From assembly GCF_017591425.1 (NCBI RefSeq), contig NW_024465777.1:5332001-5396000 (forward strand): a stretch of 64,000 nucleotides of DNA, read 5' to 3'. The position numbers were made by a program, and so were the translations under genes. This document shows positions 1 to 14,660 of the stretch, piece by piece. The stretch's first letter is position 1. The number at the start of each line of letters is the position of its first letter. Source of the DNA: Ochotona curzoniae. Lineage: Eukaryota; Chordata; Mammalia; Lagomorpha; Ochotonidae. Under the pieces are notes generated by a model. The model was not told where the DNA came from, did not search any database, and saw only the letters and a list, made by a program, of their open reading frames with translations.

Positions 1-2084
<2,084 letters not shown>

Positions 2085-2221
2085 TCATTCCCCCTGCGTC
2101 TCACCCAAGCAGACCCTGACTATAGCTCCAGGATAGCAGGAAACCTCACCACAGCATAAGGAGGGCACCCCAGGGTCCTTGGTCCCAGCCCCAGGACGCC
2201 AGGAAGATCCTGGCCACTCAC

Positions 2222-2259
2222 CCTCGGCTCTGCCGCCTGGGCTGTCACACTGGAAATCT
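2222..2259 (-). other. AHDC1: Predicted 38-nt upstream AHDC1 exon
   Basis: A 38-base minus-strand segment is bounded by a textbook acceptor (TTCCTTGTTAACCTCTCTGGTTGTCCACAG, with a TTAAC branch-point-like word) and a strong donor (GAGG|GTGAGTGG). It lies 225 bases upstream of the AHDC1 coding exon. Joined to the 7346-7523 exon and to 1996 it keeps one frame open into the AHDC1 start. It could be 5' UTR or coding. The splice sites are seen; use in a transcript is inferred. Confidence 0.65.
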
Positions 2260-3584
2260 CTGTGGACAACCAGAGAGGTTAACAAGGAACCTGAATTGCC
2301 ACAAATTCACCCACAGCCTAACTACCTGCTGCTGTGGCCTCCTCCACGACCCACTCCCAAGCCCCCCATGTTGTTCCCTGCTGACCTGGGAAAGAGAAGA
2401 GCCCCGTACTCAGGGGTTCTGCCAGTCGCTGGCTGTCAGCTGGAAGGGCTGCACAGCCCAGGTCTTGGGCGTGGATAGCGCCTGCAAAGAAACAATGCAG
2501 CTTGGGTTTAGGGAATAGGCCCCAGGTGTGCCAGGCACTTGGCACGAGCTGCCTGGGCACCCCTTCCTTTAGCTCTGCATCCACATCCTTTGAGGGGTAG
2601 GCTATGACGAAGTCTGTTCCACAGGTGAGCCAGTGGAGGCTCTGAGAGGAGCATCACCCACTTTCCTGCTTGCTCCTTATGGAGTGCCCACTTGGCACAA
2701 TGCCAGGGCAGACACATGGACATGGTGAATGATTTTATTACTGCTGAGATAGGAGCTGCACAGAACTTCGGTGGTCCCACAAAGACAACAGACACCCTCA
2801 GAAAGCAGTCTCTGGTGACCAGTGTGGGGCCAGCATGTGACACAGACTTGCCTGCCCACCACGTCTGCACACTTGCAAACAGGGGGTTGCAGAGTCTGCC
2901 ACTGATGGCACCAGGCACCCTGAGGGCAAGGAGTGTCCCTTTCTGTCCCAGCAGCCAGAACAGCATGGGGTCACAGTAGGGTTTCTAGGAAGACTGGTGG
3001 GATGAGCAAATCCGCCCACCTTTCCCAGAAAGTGCTTTCTGATTCTCTCCGAACCAAAGGTGATCCAAGAAGGATGTTGAGGCAGGGAAAGGGACAAGAC
3101 TGTGCGTAGGCAGGACACTCTCTGACCCCTCTTCAGTCTTTATCATGGTGATCCTTTCCGATGCTCTGTCCCATTTCTGGCCTTGTTTGGACCCCAACCA
3201 TCTCATGGCCAGGGTCCCTGTCCCAACTGCAGTCAATCACTGGTGTGGCTGCTCAGGGTACCTGCTCGGAGGGTGTGGGCTCCATAGGGCCATGAATCAC
3301 ATCTGATTTGTTTGCCACAGCAACCCCTGACCCCGGGTCCTGGGGTACAGATACTACATAAATATTTACTGACTGACTCCCTAAGCTGGTCAGGGCACAG
3401 CTGGGATTTAGAGCCAGCCACCCCGGACTCCCAAGGGAGCCTGAAGCCTCAGGACCATGGCTGAGCCTGAGCAGCTGAGATTTCCAGGGGCTGAACGGGG
3501 GAGGGTTTTAAAGACAGACCCCTGGGAGCCTAGCTTTGTGGGGGCTCCTCCCACCCATACAGCCACGTCAGCTTGCAAGGCTGG

Positions 3585-3835
3585 CATCACGCGAGCACCA
3601 GTTTATGTCCTGGTTGTTCCACCTTTGATTCAACTCCTAGCTCACATACTTGGGAACACAGCAAAAAATGGCCCGAGTGCTTGGGCCTCCATGAGCCATG
3701 TGGGAGACTGGGAAGCAGTTCCTGGCTCTTGGCTTTAGTGTAGCCCGGCTCTGGTAATTGTGGCCATCTGGGAGTGAACCAGCAGATTGAAGCTCTATTT
3801 CTGTGTGTATCTTTAAAAAATAATAATAAAGACAG
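3585..3835 (+). repeat. Lagomorph tRNA-derived SINE (C type), 5' truncated
   Basis: The element shows caccagtttatgtcctggttg, then agtgcttgggcctcc, gtgggagactgggaagc, tggctcttggcttt, gtggccatctgggagtgaacc and an A-rich end. This is the internal and 3' part of a lagomorph C-type SINE. It is in an AHDC1 intron, antisense to the gene. Confidence 0.8.
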
Positions 3836-4029
3836 ATCCTGACCACTGTCCAGTGTTTGGCCCTGAGCACCTACAGACATATGGAGCCGCCGAGCAGGAC
3901 TGCAGAACTGACTACACGACAGGACAGTGTGGAAAGAAACACTCCCCCTGTCCCCCAGCCAGAAGCTGCCATGTGCAATCTACAAACTCCCTCATGAGTG
4001 ACCCACAAAATCCTCACGGCAACATGGGA

Positions 4030-4150
4030 GGCATGGTTTATTACTCCCAAGTTAAAACAGGCTCAGAGCGGTTGTGTAACTTGCCTGAGGTTGCACAGCT
4101 GCTAGGTGGCAGGAGTCTTAATCCTGTCCTTAGGCCAGAGCCTTCCTCTA
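4030..4150 (+). repeat. MIR-like SINE remnant
   Basis: Words such as aaaacaggctcagagcgg, taacttgcctgaggttgcac and agctgctaggtggcaggag match the conserved part of mammalian-wide MIR elements. It is old and divergent. Confidence 0.6.
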
Positions 4151-7100
4151 CTCCCAGCCCTTGCAGCCCTGCTTAGCTTCCTTTGGACCTGTAGTCTAAT
4201 TGGAGGCCAGGAGGAACCTCCCAATCTAACCCACTGGCTTCCAAATCCCAGGCCATGGGGTCATCCCGAGTGCCTAGGCCCGGTTCCAGAGCCACCCCAG
4301 AGGGTACGCTGTTCCAGTGCCATCTTGTATCCCACCCATTTGGCAGGTGAGGAAACAGAGACCAGAAGATGAAAAGAGACTTCATGGAGGCCCCAAAATA
4401 GCACAGGAAGGGCCCTTTGGTGCTTGCCCAGGTGGAACAGCCCTCCGCCCACTGTCCCTTCTGCCTCTGCAGGTCCCTGGGCCTCAATGCTCCTCCACAA
4501 GCTTCCACCTGTGACTCTCAGGATCCTGTGCACCTCCACGCCCCTCCCAGTTCAGGCTCCCTCCACTCCAGGGACCCTTGGGGGAACCGGCGTGGAGGTG
4601 CTCTCACAGGCAGATCTGGGGAACACCCTCACAAAGCATGGAGGGAAGGGGTTCCAACGCTGGAACCCCCAAGGCCTCCTACCAACAGCTTAGCTCCCCC
4701 TTTGAGGTGCTCCCAGAAGCCACGGGCCCCACCCTGGCTGAGGGTGGGGCTCGCTGGCCCAGCAGACCTCCCACTTGGGGCCTGAGGGTGTGGTCTTGGC
4801 AGGAGGGAGAACCCTCCTCGGAGGCCATGGCTGCTTCTGTTCCACCCACCCGTGAAGACCTTTGGCCACGTCCTCCAACGCTGGTCACCCGGCCTGCTCG
4901 CTTGCTCCAGGATCTGAGGGAAGCAGCTGGCTCCCCTCCCTCCCACACCCTGGCAGCCATTCTCTTGGCCCCCTCCCAAGGGTACCACCTAGCCCTGGCC
5001 TGCCTGTCTGCTTCTGGGTCAGTGTGTCTGGCCCTGCCCGCAGGGACACCGGGGGCCCCAACCTGCTGTAGGCAGTGCCGGGAAGCGCCAGCCCACATCC
5101 TTCAGTCCCCAGCCCCACCCTCCCCCGCTGTGGCTGTGACCACCCCACCTCTTCCCCAGCTCCCCACCCCCTCCCCCACCCACAACCTCCCCAGGGGAGC
5201 CAGCCTGCCAGCCCCAGCTCTCACTTCCGGCCTCATGACCCCGTGTCTCCAGCCTGCACACTCCCCCCCTGAGCCCCCCTCCATTTCCCTCCCAGCCTGG
5301 TTTGAAGGCCCAGGGATGTCCTCAAATGGAAAACACTGCATGCAGGGGGATCTTCCTTGCTGCTCTGCTGGGAGGCCTTCCCCCTCCTGGGGCCACATGG
5401 CCCAGGATCTTCCCATCACGAACTGGTTCTGGGTCTCACCTGTCTCTTGCTTTAGCCCCCTACCCACCTGGTCAATCATATCTGAAGATTATTGCCTGCC
5501 CTCATTCTGGTCCCTACACTGTAACAACAATCACTGTGATGGAAAGAACTGCAGCCATCACTTAGCTGGCATGAAGGCTAAGGCTCAGGGAGAGAGGCTG
5601 GGCTCTGCCCCGAGGACAAACACCCACGTCATTCAACAGGGCTGGAGTATGACTTGAGGTTTGTTGGGCTCCTGCATACCAAACCACTCTGCAGTCCAGA
5701 GATTCAGCCCCCTCCCAAGCTGCCTCCTCCAGCTGTCCTCGTCCTGAGCCATCAGTTCCAGTTTTTGACTTCTAATCTAGCCTCCTCCTAGCTTCTGGTC
5801 ACTACCTCCCACTGCAGCCATCCACATGCACTACCCTCCCTTACCACTAGGTGTCCCCTCAGAGCCACTGATGCCCCCAAGGGGAATTGGCCATGCCCCC
5901 CCACCCCCAGCACAGCACACCCCACCCCATCCTCCTCTACCTCTAGCCACACAGAGCTCCTTTGTGCAGCCCTCGCCCACCCCCTTCCTGCCCAAAGCAG
6001 GGCACCTGGCAAGCAGGTCTGCCCCAGAACCGCCCCCTGCCAGCCCCTTGCCCCGGGTGCCAGGTGTGCGGGCGCCACTGCCAGCTCTCCCTGGGCCTGA
6101 GGGTCACCCTGCCGGCGGCCCTCCCTTCCTCCCTCCGAGGTCACCCAGGGACTGTGCTTCCCGCCCTGCTCCGCCCCCATCCCCTCCTGCCCTTGGCCCT
6201 TACAGACTCCTGTCCTTGTCTTTCTGTCTCCTGAGGACTCCCCTCCTCCAGCCCCACCAGGCCCTCCCCCAGCCTCTCACCCCCGCCCACCTCCCTCCCC
6301 AGAGAGCGCCCTGTTCCGCCCCCCCTCCCCTCCCCGCCCAGGTCTGGAGGACTCCTCCTCCTGGAAAGTTGTTGCTGCAAAGGAAGTGACTTCAGCGATT
6401 TGGCCACAAGGCTGGGCACTGCTGAGCCCAGCTCGGCTCAAGACTTGCCCAGCCACCTCCAAAGCACAAACGGAGCCACGTGCACACACCACCCCCACCA
6501 TGCACCCGGAACCACGAGCACCCACTTCCCCTGTGGACACGAAGCTCCCTCTGGGCACACCCACCCAACCCCCAGGGTGTGGAGCATCTACCCACATCTC
6601 GGGGAATGCACATCAGCGCCCTGCACCCACCCACACCCATCCAGTACGCACACACGCATCAGGCATTTCCACACCTGCCCAGCACACACATGCCCTGGAC
6701 CCTGTTCACTCACCATCCACCATATACACAGCCCTTGACACTCCTGCGGCCCTGCCTGCTTATATAACCTGTATATTCAAGCCCTGCACACCTACACACC
6801 TGCTTGCCCACAAGCCAGGCTGGCCTTGCACACTCATAGTCGGGTGCCAACAGGTGTGCTCCCAGCCGTGTGATCCCTGGAGGCCCCACCCCCAGACCTC
6901 AGCCCCCAGGAATGCTCCTTTGGAAGTTGGGTGGGGTCCCTGGGCAGGCCTGGCTCTAGGGAGCTTCCTAGCGCCCTAGGCTTCATGTGTCAACTGAGGG
7001 TGTTGCCCCTGCAGGGCAGGGTGGCCCCACCTGGCCTTTGCAGCTCCCGAGCTGGGTGGGCTCACTGGGTCCAGCCCTGCCCCTGCCCCCTCTGTGGCCT

Positions 7101-7345
7101 CTGCAGGCACTCCCAGTACTTCACCTTGGCCTCCCAGCTCTCTGCTTCTACAGCCCCCAGTGTCCTCAGGCACAGGGCAATCAGGGCTGGGGGACTCACT
7201 GTACATCCAGGAGCCTCAATTTCCCCTTCTGGACAGTGGGAAGCTTCAGTAAACCCAGAGTCTTTTGGGGTCTCTCTAGTCCAAGCTGGGAGGGGGATCA
7301 AGTGGGGAGTGGGAAGGTTTCCTGGGGGCAGCCTGGCTGCCTTAC

Positions 7346-7523
7346 CTGAGCAGGCTGTGACGATAGGCCTCGCTTAGCAGGACAGGCCTATCTCCACCAG
7401 CATCTCCAGGGTGGTGTCTGCTGCGGCCTGAGAGGCGCCCCTCACCCAGGGCCCTCTGCACACGCTCAGCTGGGCAGGTGCTGGGGTCCAGGCTGATGGG
7501 TAGATAGTCAGGCAAGCTCCCAT
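7346..7523 (-). other. AHDC1: Predicted 178-nt upstream AHDC1 exon with protein-like open frame
   Basis: Minus-strand segment with acceptor GTTTGCTTCCACAG at 7524 and strong donor CTCAG|GTAAGG at 7345. One frame is open throughout: it enters in phase 1, encodes about 58 residues starting GSLPDYLPISLDPSTCPAE, and leaves in phase 2, which fits the 38-nt exon. A second frame starts with an ATG that is the very first three bases of the exon and ends at a TAA at 7374. I do not recognise the peptide as a known domain. It may be a non-coding 5' exon of AHDC1 or a missed coding exon. Confidence 0.65.
7374..7523 (-). other. uORF of 49 codons beginning at the first base of the 178-nt exon
   Basis: The acceptor AG at 7524-7525 is followed directly by ATGGGA, so splicing places an ATG with G at +4 at the exon junction. 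Its -3 base depends on the upstream exon. The frame runs 49 codons to TAA at 7376-7374 and overlaps the other open frame of the exon. If the exon is 5' leader, this is a self-contained uORF. Confidence 0.4.
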
Positions 7524-8922
7524 CTGTGGAAGCAAACACAGGGCACCTAGGCATAAGTGCAAGGAGAGCTGATCAGAGGGCAGGGGCAGAACAATGTGAA
7601 GCCCATAGGCTGTCCTAGATGGGGTCCCTCTCTTCAGACCTGACCTCCACCCTGATGGGAACTGGGGGCCTACTGAGAAGTGCCTGTATGTCTAGGAACA
7701 TGGATACACGCACACACAAGTGCATATACAAACTGGTGGCAGGGCCTCTGCTAGTCAGTCCCCAACTCAACCCTGTCTGTGTGATCTTTGGCCAGCGGGC
7801 TAACCTCTCGGACTCTCAGATTTCTCAGCTAGAAGGTGGGGAAGCGATCTCGGCAATGAGCAGCAGCACTCCGGGGAAGTCAGGCACGGTGCAGGTTGAG
7901 GTGCTGTTCAGAGTGATGGGAAAGGCAGGTTTCCACACGGGCCCTCACCCACCCCCAAGCTGACCTTCACCTGTCTCCATCAACAAGCAGCCTTGGCTTT
8001 TGCCTTTTGATAGCCTTCTTTTGCAGGCCCCGCTTCCTGCCCCTTTGCCTGCCTCCCTTGGTTCTGTGCCGGAGCTGCAAAGCATATGGAAAGCTGGCCT
8101 TGGGGACTGCTTGTATGCTACACTCTGGCTGCAAGATGCATACCTGTCTGTGCTGGGCAGTGTGGATGCCCACGCCTGACTGATGGTGCCAAACTGTCTG
8201 CACACCTGTGCGTGCTGCTCTGTGTCTTTGGCCCCAGAGTAACAACGTGGTGTGAGCCCACGGATCCCTCGGCTCGGCTGTGGGGGTATAGTCCTCTGAG
8301 CATAGGGCCTGATTTAGCCTGTTCACATTTCTGTTCCCTTCTGCTCTGTGTGTGCCCACTCGTGAGGCCTCAGAGGTGGAGTGTATGCCTGAGTGTGACA
8401 GGGCGGGCGTGTGCACTCGCTCTGCCTGGCTGTGAATCTCGCTGTGTCAGGAGCCAAGCCGGCTCCTGCCTGTGTCAGAGCTCTGGGGACACGTACGATG
8501 GGGGCAGGGTGTGTGTGGGCGGCTGATCCTCCACTGTCCCCGCAGGTTTCCTACTGAGAGCCCTGTCTCCCTTCTTCCCTCCACTCTGCTCCTGGCCCCT
8601 AGGGCCTCCGTGTGAGTGGTCACAATATCCCCATGGGTCTGCATGTGCTCATGGTGTGTTCTTGCATGTGTGGCTTTGCCCAGCTGCCCAATGTGCCTGG
8701 GTATGGTGGTGGGGCCCTGTGCCATGGCACGTCGTCTCTGCACCATTACAACTGTGCATGTCTGACACGCCAGTGCACAGTGATGATGCCTTGGCGTTTG
8801 GGTGGCCCCTTCGTGCAGTCCGGGTGTGTGCACAGGGAAGCCCCTTAGTGTGACAGCGTGTGTGCTAGTGTCACTGTTTGTATGTTCCTGCTTCTTTCCT
8901 CCCTCCTCCCTTGCTCCTGCTT

Positions 8923-8923
<1 letters not shown>

Positions 8924-8967
<44 letters not shown>
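8924..8967. repeat. (CT)22 microsatellite
   Basis: An uninterrupted CT dinucleotide run of about 44 bases lies inside a wider pyrimidine-rich stretch from about 8890. It is intronic in AHDC1. Confidence 0.95.
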
Positions 8968-8970
<3 letters not shown>

Positions 8971-9639
8971 GGAGCCAGACAACTCCCCAAGCCTGGATTA
9001 GGGACAATTTATCCACAGGCAGAGAAGGAGAATTCCAACCTGCCAGAGCCTCCCTCTGATCCATTCCCCCCTTTCCCTGTGGTTGGGTGGGCACAGAAAT
9101 GCAGCCCAGCAGCTCCCAAGCCCTCAGGGAGCCCCCACTTCTGCAGCTCTCCAGAGGCCCAGGAAGGTGGAAAAGATAAAAATCTGGGTGGCCCTGGAGC
9201 CCTTTGGTGGGGGCGGACTGGTTGCCCCCCAACCAGGCCCCCACCACTCAGCTCCTCTTGGCCATGTTCTGCTGCACGTGGCGATGTGTGCGATGTGTGC
9301 GTGTGTGTGTGGGGTGGGGGGGGAGCCGAAGGGTTCTGCCCAGTCGCAGGGGCCAGGGAGATTTAAGGCGCAAGGCTGCGCAGGCCGCCCTACAATCCCA
9401 GCAAGTGCGAGGGGCTGGGAGCCTGGACTGTGCCCACTTGTGCCCACTTGGGCTGGGAGGCAGGCGGAGGGCAGCGCGGCAGGGGAATGCGGCTGGGCTG
9501 CGACTAAGACTCCCTTCACGGTGCTCCAGGCGCAAAGCAGCATCACATGTTTCCCATTAGCTGCTCTGGCCTCCCTGTTCAGGGGGTGTCGGCTGGGGGA
9601 GATTTGTTCTGGTTGCAGACACCAGCCGAGACCACACAA

Positions 9640-9800
9640 GAGAGAGAGAGAGAGCAAAAAGAGAGCCAGCCAGCCAGCTAAAAGGAGAGACAGGGAGACA
9701 GAGACACACAAAGGGAGACAGGGACACTAGAAGACACAGGCAGAAAGGGCGAGGGACAGGCACACACAGACACAAAAAGAGCCAGAGAGTGAAGATGGAC
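9640..9800. repeat. GA-rich low-complexity tract
   Basis: Contains (GA)7-like runs, CCAG repeats and many GGGAGACAG/GGGACA units. It is purine-rich on the plus strand. Confidence 0.75.
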
Positions 9801-10009
9801 GGTGACCTGAGGTGGAGGCAGACAGGACCGGGAGGTGTGGTTGCAGAGGCCGAGGACTGGGTGTGGGGTCAGACGGGCATAGGGTGAGTCTGCAGCCAGC
9901 AAGGACAGAGGAGACAGGGCCATGGGGGCCAGCTGGTGCCACGGGAGTCTGGCATGGAGGCGGGCCGGGGAGTGGGCTGCCGGCCTCGTGCCTGCTGACC
10001 CCCGGGCCT

Positions 10010-10155
10010 GGGAGATAACAGGCCGAATAGTGCTGACTTGCGGTTCAGAAATCCAATATCCTCGCGGCGCACTAATCGACTACCTGAGCTCCCGGCCCGC
10101 GCCGAGCTGCCCCGATTAATCCTGCGGCTCCACAGCTTTAATTAGTTTAACAGTT
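10010..10155. promoter_or_regulatory. Candidate conserved regulatory element with homeodomain motifs
   Basis: A short block of mixed CpG and AT-rich words stands out from the C-rich intron. It contains a bicoid/OTX-type GATTAATCC at 10114-10122, TTTAATTAG at 10137-10145 and ATCGAC at about 10075-10080. No open reading frame of note is present. Conservation is inferred from composition only. Confidence 0.35.
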
Positions 10156-13100
10156 TCAGGGGCAGAAGAGGCAAGGAACAGGGTCCCCCAGGCCTGTGGG
10201 GATGCAGCTCCCCCCATCCTTCTGCAGACCCCACCCATCCCACCTGCCTAATCAGCCACACTCCAGCCCTAGGGACCCCTGTCCACAACCTTGGGAAAAT
10301 GCAGGGGCCCCTCCTCCCAGGGAGTGGTCCTGAGGGCTGGTGCCCCAACCCCCAGGTGGGTGACATGGGACCAAGACCTGCCCGCCCTCTGGGCTACGGG
10401 TTCTACCCCACCAGAGCCCACCAGCTGCCAGCATCCCCATCACAAGGTAACGGGTTGTCTTCTTCGGGTGACAGACAAGCTCCCCAGTTCTTGACAACTT
10501 CCCAGCAGCAGGAGCTCTCACACATGTCACTCCCCACAACAGCACGAGAGAGGCACATGGTGACACTGCTCACACACAACAGCCAGAGAGACGGGCACAC
10601 GAGCCTGTGACAACCCTCCCAACAGCAAGAGCAAAGCACATAACCTGTCGCTTCCCCCAAGTGTGCAATGGGCACATCTCATGTCCCCAGACGGCATGAG
10701 ATAGGCCATGGGCTGTCACCTGTCACAATGGTGCTGTAACACAAGCAGCCACCCCCCAACACACACACCACTAACAGGATGAGAGACACGCAGAGAAAGG
10801 AAACGTCACTGTGCTGACCCCAAGCTCCACAAAATGAGAAAGGCACAGGCCCCCCGCCAGTGCCCCCCAGCATGAGGCAGGGGCACAGCCTTGCCCCACA
10901 CCCCCGCCGAGTTCTCCCTCCAGAATTGTGGGATGGGTCTACAACATGTCACCTTGCTGACTGCTTGAGCCAGGTAGCAGCCCACCATACCACGCCCCCC
11001 CCCGACGCCACCAGCCCGGGAGTGGGGGTGCTATCCTCAGCCTGCAGAAGTGTCACAGCTCACAGGGCATGAATGTCACCCCAGCACTGCCAGGGCTGGG
11101 TACAGCCACATGTTGCCCCAGTGATAAACACCATTGGCCCCAGGAGGTGGAGACATGTAGGGCCCTGGGTGTGACCTTGCTCCCTGGGCACCAGGAGGGG
11201 AGGTGTTGTGGTCTCCACCTGAGGAACCCAGAGTTGATGGGGCCGGGGAAAAGTACCCAAGAGGAAGCTGCTGGGCACACAGACAGCACCTGGAAAATAC
11301 CACCTCCCCAAGCCCCTACCCTACCCCACCTCCACTCCACCTGGTAGCTGTGGCTCCTGGGAGGGACAGGATCTGAGGTGGGCGGGCAGTAGGGAGACAG
11401 TAGGGTTTGCTGTTCCCCAAGCACCCAGTGAGAGGGTGGGACCTGTTCACCAGGTCCCCAGCTACTGCCAGGGGTCCCCCCTCTTCCTTATAAAGGCCCT
11501 CTCTCCCAACTTCAGGCCACAGAGCCGGGGACAAGGAGGCCAAAGTCCAGGGGCATGACTCACCCAGGGAACAGGCCCAGCCTGCTGGCCAGAGTGGTGA
11601 GGGAGGCCAGGAGCCAAGAGGCTGGGGTTCAAGTGTGAGCTCCTCCCGGGCCAAGCTGGGTGACCTTGGAGCAGCCGCCCAGCCTCTTTGGGGAGGGGGA
11701 GAGGGAATGGATCCAGGAAACCACTGTGGGAGGGGGAAGGGAAGGATCCAGGAAACCACTCCACCCCTAGATCCCTCCTTTCCTTACAGAGAATCCCATC
11801 TTCCTATGCCTCAGTTTCCTCATCAGTAAAGCAGGGACAGTAAAGCAAGCATTGCAGGACAGTGTCATAGCAGGTGGGCAGGTCCTCGTGGAAGAGGGGC
11901 AGAACTAAACTGAGAGGGCAGGACATTTGCCTAAGTCACAGGGCCAGCAGCAGCAGCTGCATTCAGTCTCCACCTCCAGGCGGCCCACCTGGAACTGTTC
12001 TTTATGGCTGCTTGCAGGAGGGTGTGCACATGTGTTGGGTGGTTAGTGTGGTGGTGGATTTAGCATGGTCCCACCATGGGGGATCTACCAGGGGATCTGT
12101 GGCATACCCCTTCTGACCTTTACCCTAAATGCCACTCAGCTCACCTTTAAACCTTAAGACTACAAGGGCAAGGCACATGGCAGCTCTCTAGCACCTGCTG
12201 CTTGGAAGAAATGTGGTATGTGGGCTGTCACTGTCTGGGGCCTGCTCAGGTCACCAGAGCCCAGAGAGGGACAGGCCTACCCTGAGGTCACACAGCAGGA
12301 CAGTGGCAGAGCTGGTCAGGGACAGCCTCTAGCCCCTGGGGGTGGCTGGAGCTGCAGGGCCCCCGGGGACTGAGCGAAACGTGGCGACAGATGGCCTGCC
12401 GAGGCAGCGGCGATCTGGGCGGCTGGCAGGCATGCTTGCTCCCGCGCAGGGAAGCGGCTAATTTTAGCTGAGGCCTCGATGCCAGCTTTGTTCCCCCCCA
12501 CCCACCCGCTGAGGGGGCCCAGCATGCCTTGCGTGCAACCCGCCTCCCCCAGGCACCCCTACTCCCCCGTCTGGCCCCTCGGTGAGTAGTGTTCAGACCC
12601 AGGGTCCTAGAACTGTGTGCCTGACCAGGCCTTACCGCCCCCAGGGGCCAGAACTGGGCCCTGGGGCCTGGCTCCCCAACTGCAGGGCCAGCTTGCCCAG
12701 GAGTCCAAGCTTCCTCCTTGAAGAGGGGAGGCCTGGAGGCTACTGCCCAGGCCAGGCAGTGGAGTGGGAGGGAGGGAGGGCAGGAGGCTGGACAGCAAGG
12801 CGGCCAGTCCTATGCCCCACCCTCCACTTAAGGAGACAGGGCCCTGATTCCCTGGGGGCCCTGGCCCTGCCTGCCTGTAGTCCTCCTGGTGGCACTGGAA
12901 AAGAAAGAGAGTAGGAGCCATCTGAGCCTGTCCTTGTTCCTCACAACTGTGACTTCACCACAGGAACCCAAACTACTCTAGAGAAGTCACAGACAAGCAA
13001 GCACAAAAACCCTAAGCCACGTGTGGAAACTGAGGCATGGTCTGGGACAAATATATTGTAACTGGGAGAGACAAATTCCAGGATCCAGGGGATTCTTGGT

Positions 13101-13339
13101 GGACACAGCCCCTGGAACTACGGTCTGCCCCTGCCTGGGCTGCCAGAAGGTGGACTGGATGGACCAGGGACAGACCCTGCAGGTTCATTAACCTCCAAAT
13201 CTCCTCATTCCAGGTTCAACCTTGCGCGCCAAAAGTGGCTTCCAAGACACCTGGTCCCTACCAGGAAGGGGAATCATTTGGGATGACTGTAGGAAGTGCA
13301 TACACACACCCACTCCACACCCTGCTCTCCAGCCCAGGG

Positions 13340-13940
13340 CTTCAAGGGAAATGATCAAGTAGGAAGTAGAGGAAGGAGACCCGAAAGGCAAGAGGGGGAG
13401 GGAGAAATCAAGGCAGAGAACGAGACAGAAGGAAAGAGAAGGTGAGGTCAGGAGAAACAGGGCCGACGAGGCTTAGGGGAGGATGAAAGGCAGAGATGGG
13501 GAGTGGGCTGGATGGAGGGAAACAGCAAGAGAACCTCAGGAGGAAATGAGGAGGAGGAGAAAACAAAGAGAGATAGGAGAAGGATGCAGAGACAAAGACC
13601 CACACACATAGCAAGAGGAAGAGACACACTTGGGGTGAGGTTGTGGGGGAAGGGGGCAGGAGCGGAGCAGCCTCCCCAAACACAGATGGCCAAATACAGG
13701 AACATGCGAGCCGGGAGCTAGAATCTGGAGCTGGGCAGAGGGGACGACCCACCCAGAGGCCAGCAGACAGTGGAGAGGGTGAGACCCTGGTGGAGAACGA
13801 CTGGGTGGGCAGGGGGCATACCGAGTGATGCACAGTGGGGGAACAGCAAGAGAAGGCAGGGGCGAGGAGGGAGGGGATGAGGAAGGGAGGAGGGGAGATG
13901 TCATCGCCAGAACTAGGGGGGACAGAGGACCGAAATGGAA
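13340..13940. repeat. Purine-rich (GGA/GA) tract
   Basis: About 600 bases of mostly A and G on the plus strand, with many GAGGAGG, AGAAGGAAAG and GGGAGG words. The translated frames across it are low-complexity shadows. Confidence 0.7.
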
Positions 13941-14389
13941 TGTGGGCCTGGGCATGAGGCTCACAGATGCATGGGCTCCGGTTTCAGCTAGGGCAGTTGG
14001 CTGCTAGGGTAGGGGGAAAAGGAGTTGAGCTGGCAAGGGAGGGGAGCCTGTTGCCATGGCGGCAGGCACGGCAGGGGCACAGTCTGCTGGCACTTGGAGC
14101 TCTGGGCATGGTAGGGGGCTGGCTGAGGGGGGAAGAGAGGAGGGGGGTGCGATAGAGCAGCCTCACCCCTGCCCCCAGGGCTTAACAGGAAAGTAAGTTT
14201 CTAGAGAGTGTGGATGGGAGATGCTGGGAGAAGTGGATCTTAGGGCCCTGCTCCATTCCATGAGGGCTGCCAGGGGACACCACTCTCCAGGAGGGCCGTG
14301 GGCATCCCAGGTGCCTACCTGGGCCTCCCTCCCTTACTCCCCCAGTCCAGCTGAAGATCCAGCATGCTGCTGCTGTCACTGCCACCACT

Positions 14390-14660
14390 ACCGCTGTATC
14401 TGCTTGCACAGGAGCAGCAAGATTGTGAATTCAGGATCTGTAATCCTAACGCAGAGCCCAGGCCTACCGGGCTCCAGTTGCCAAGGCGACGGCAGGTCAG
14501 AGGGCAGCGCGGGGCGCCCGCTCCTCCAAGTCAGAATCCCAATTGTTAAAGCCCAAGAATAAACGGCTGAAGCGGCTGTGGGGGGGCCGGTCGGGGGGGC
14601 TAAGGTCTGCATCGGCTCAGTGTGGTGTTGTCAAGCGAGATGTCACTAATTGTCTGAAGG
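14390..14660. promoter_or_regulatory. Candidate regulatory block with RFX-like site
   Basis: Unusually varied sequence with CpGs inside the intron. It contains GTTGCCAAGGCGAC at 14477-14490, similar to RFX X-box half sites, plus AATTGTTAAAGC, AATAAACGGC and CACTAATTGTC words. There is no supported exon. It is inferred to be a conserved non-coding element. Confidence 0.3.

Larger units (their letters stand above)
2260..7345 (-). other. AHDC1 5' intron, left part
   Basis: Intronic. It holds a lagomorph SINE at about 3585-3835, a MIR-like remnant at about 4030-4150, and very C-rich, T-rich stretches at 5100-5300 and 5880-6350. A CA-rich degraded tract lies at about 6460-6830. I see no convincing further exon; long plus-strand open frames here are low-complexity proline/serine translations of C-rich DNA. 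Confidence 0.6.

Noticed and set aside
4578..5657. 359-codon plus-strand open frame
   Set aside because: Proline/serine-rich translation of C-rich intron with no splice signals or recognisable domain.
11316..11759. Minus-strand open frame ending at a GTGAGT donor near 11554
   Set aside because: The phase would fit the 178-nt exon, but the peptide is low-complexity and part of the stretch looks like a MIR remnant; no acceptor of quality.
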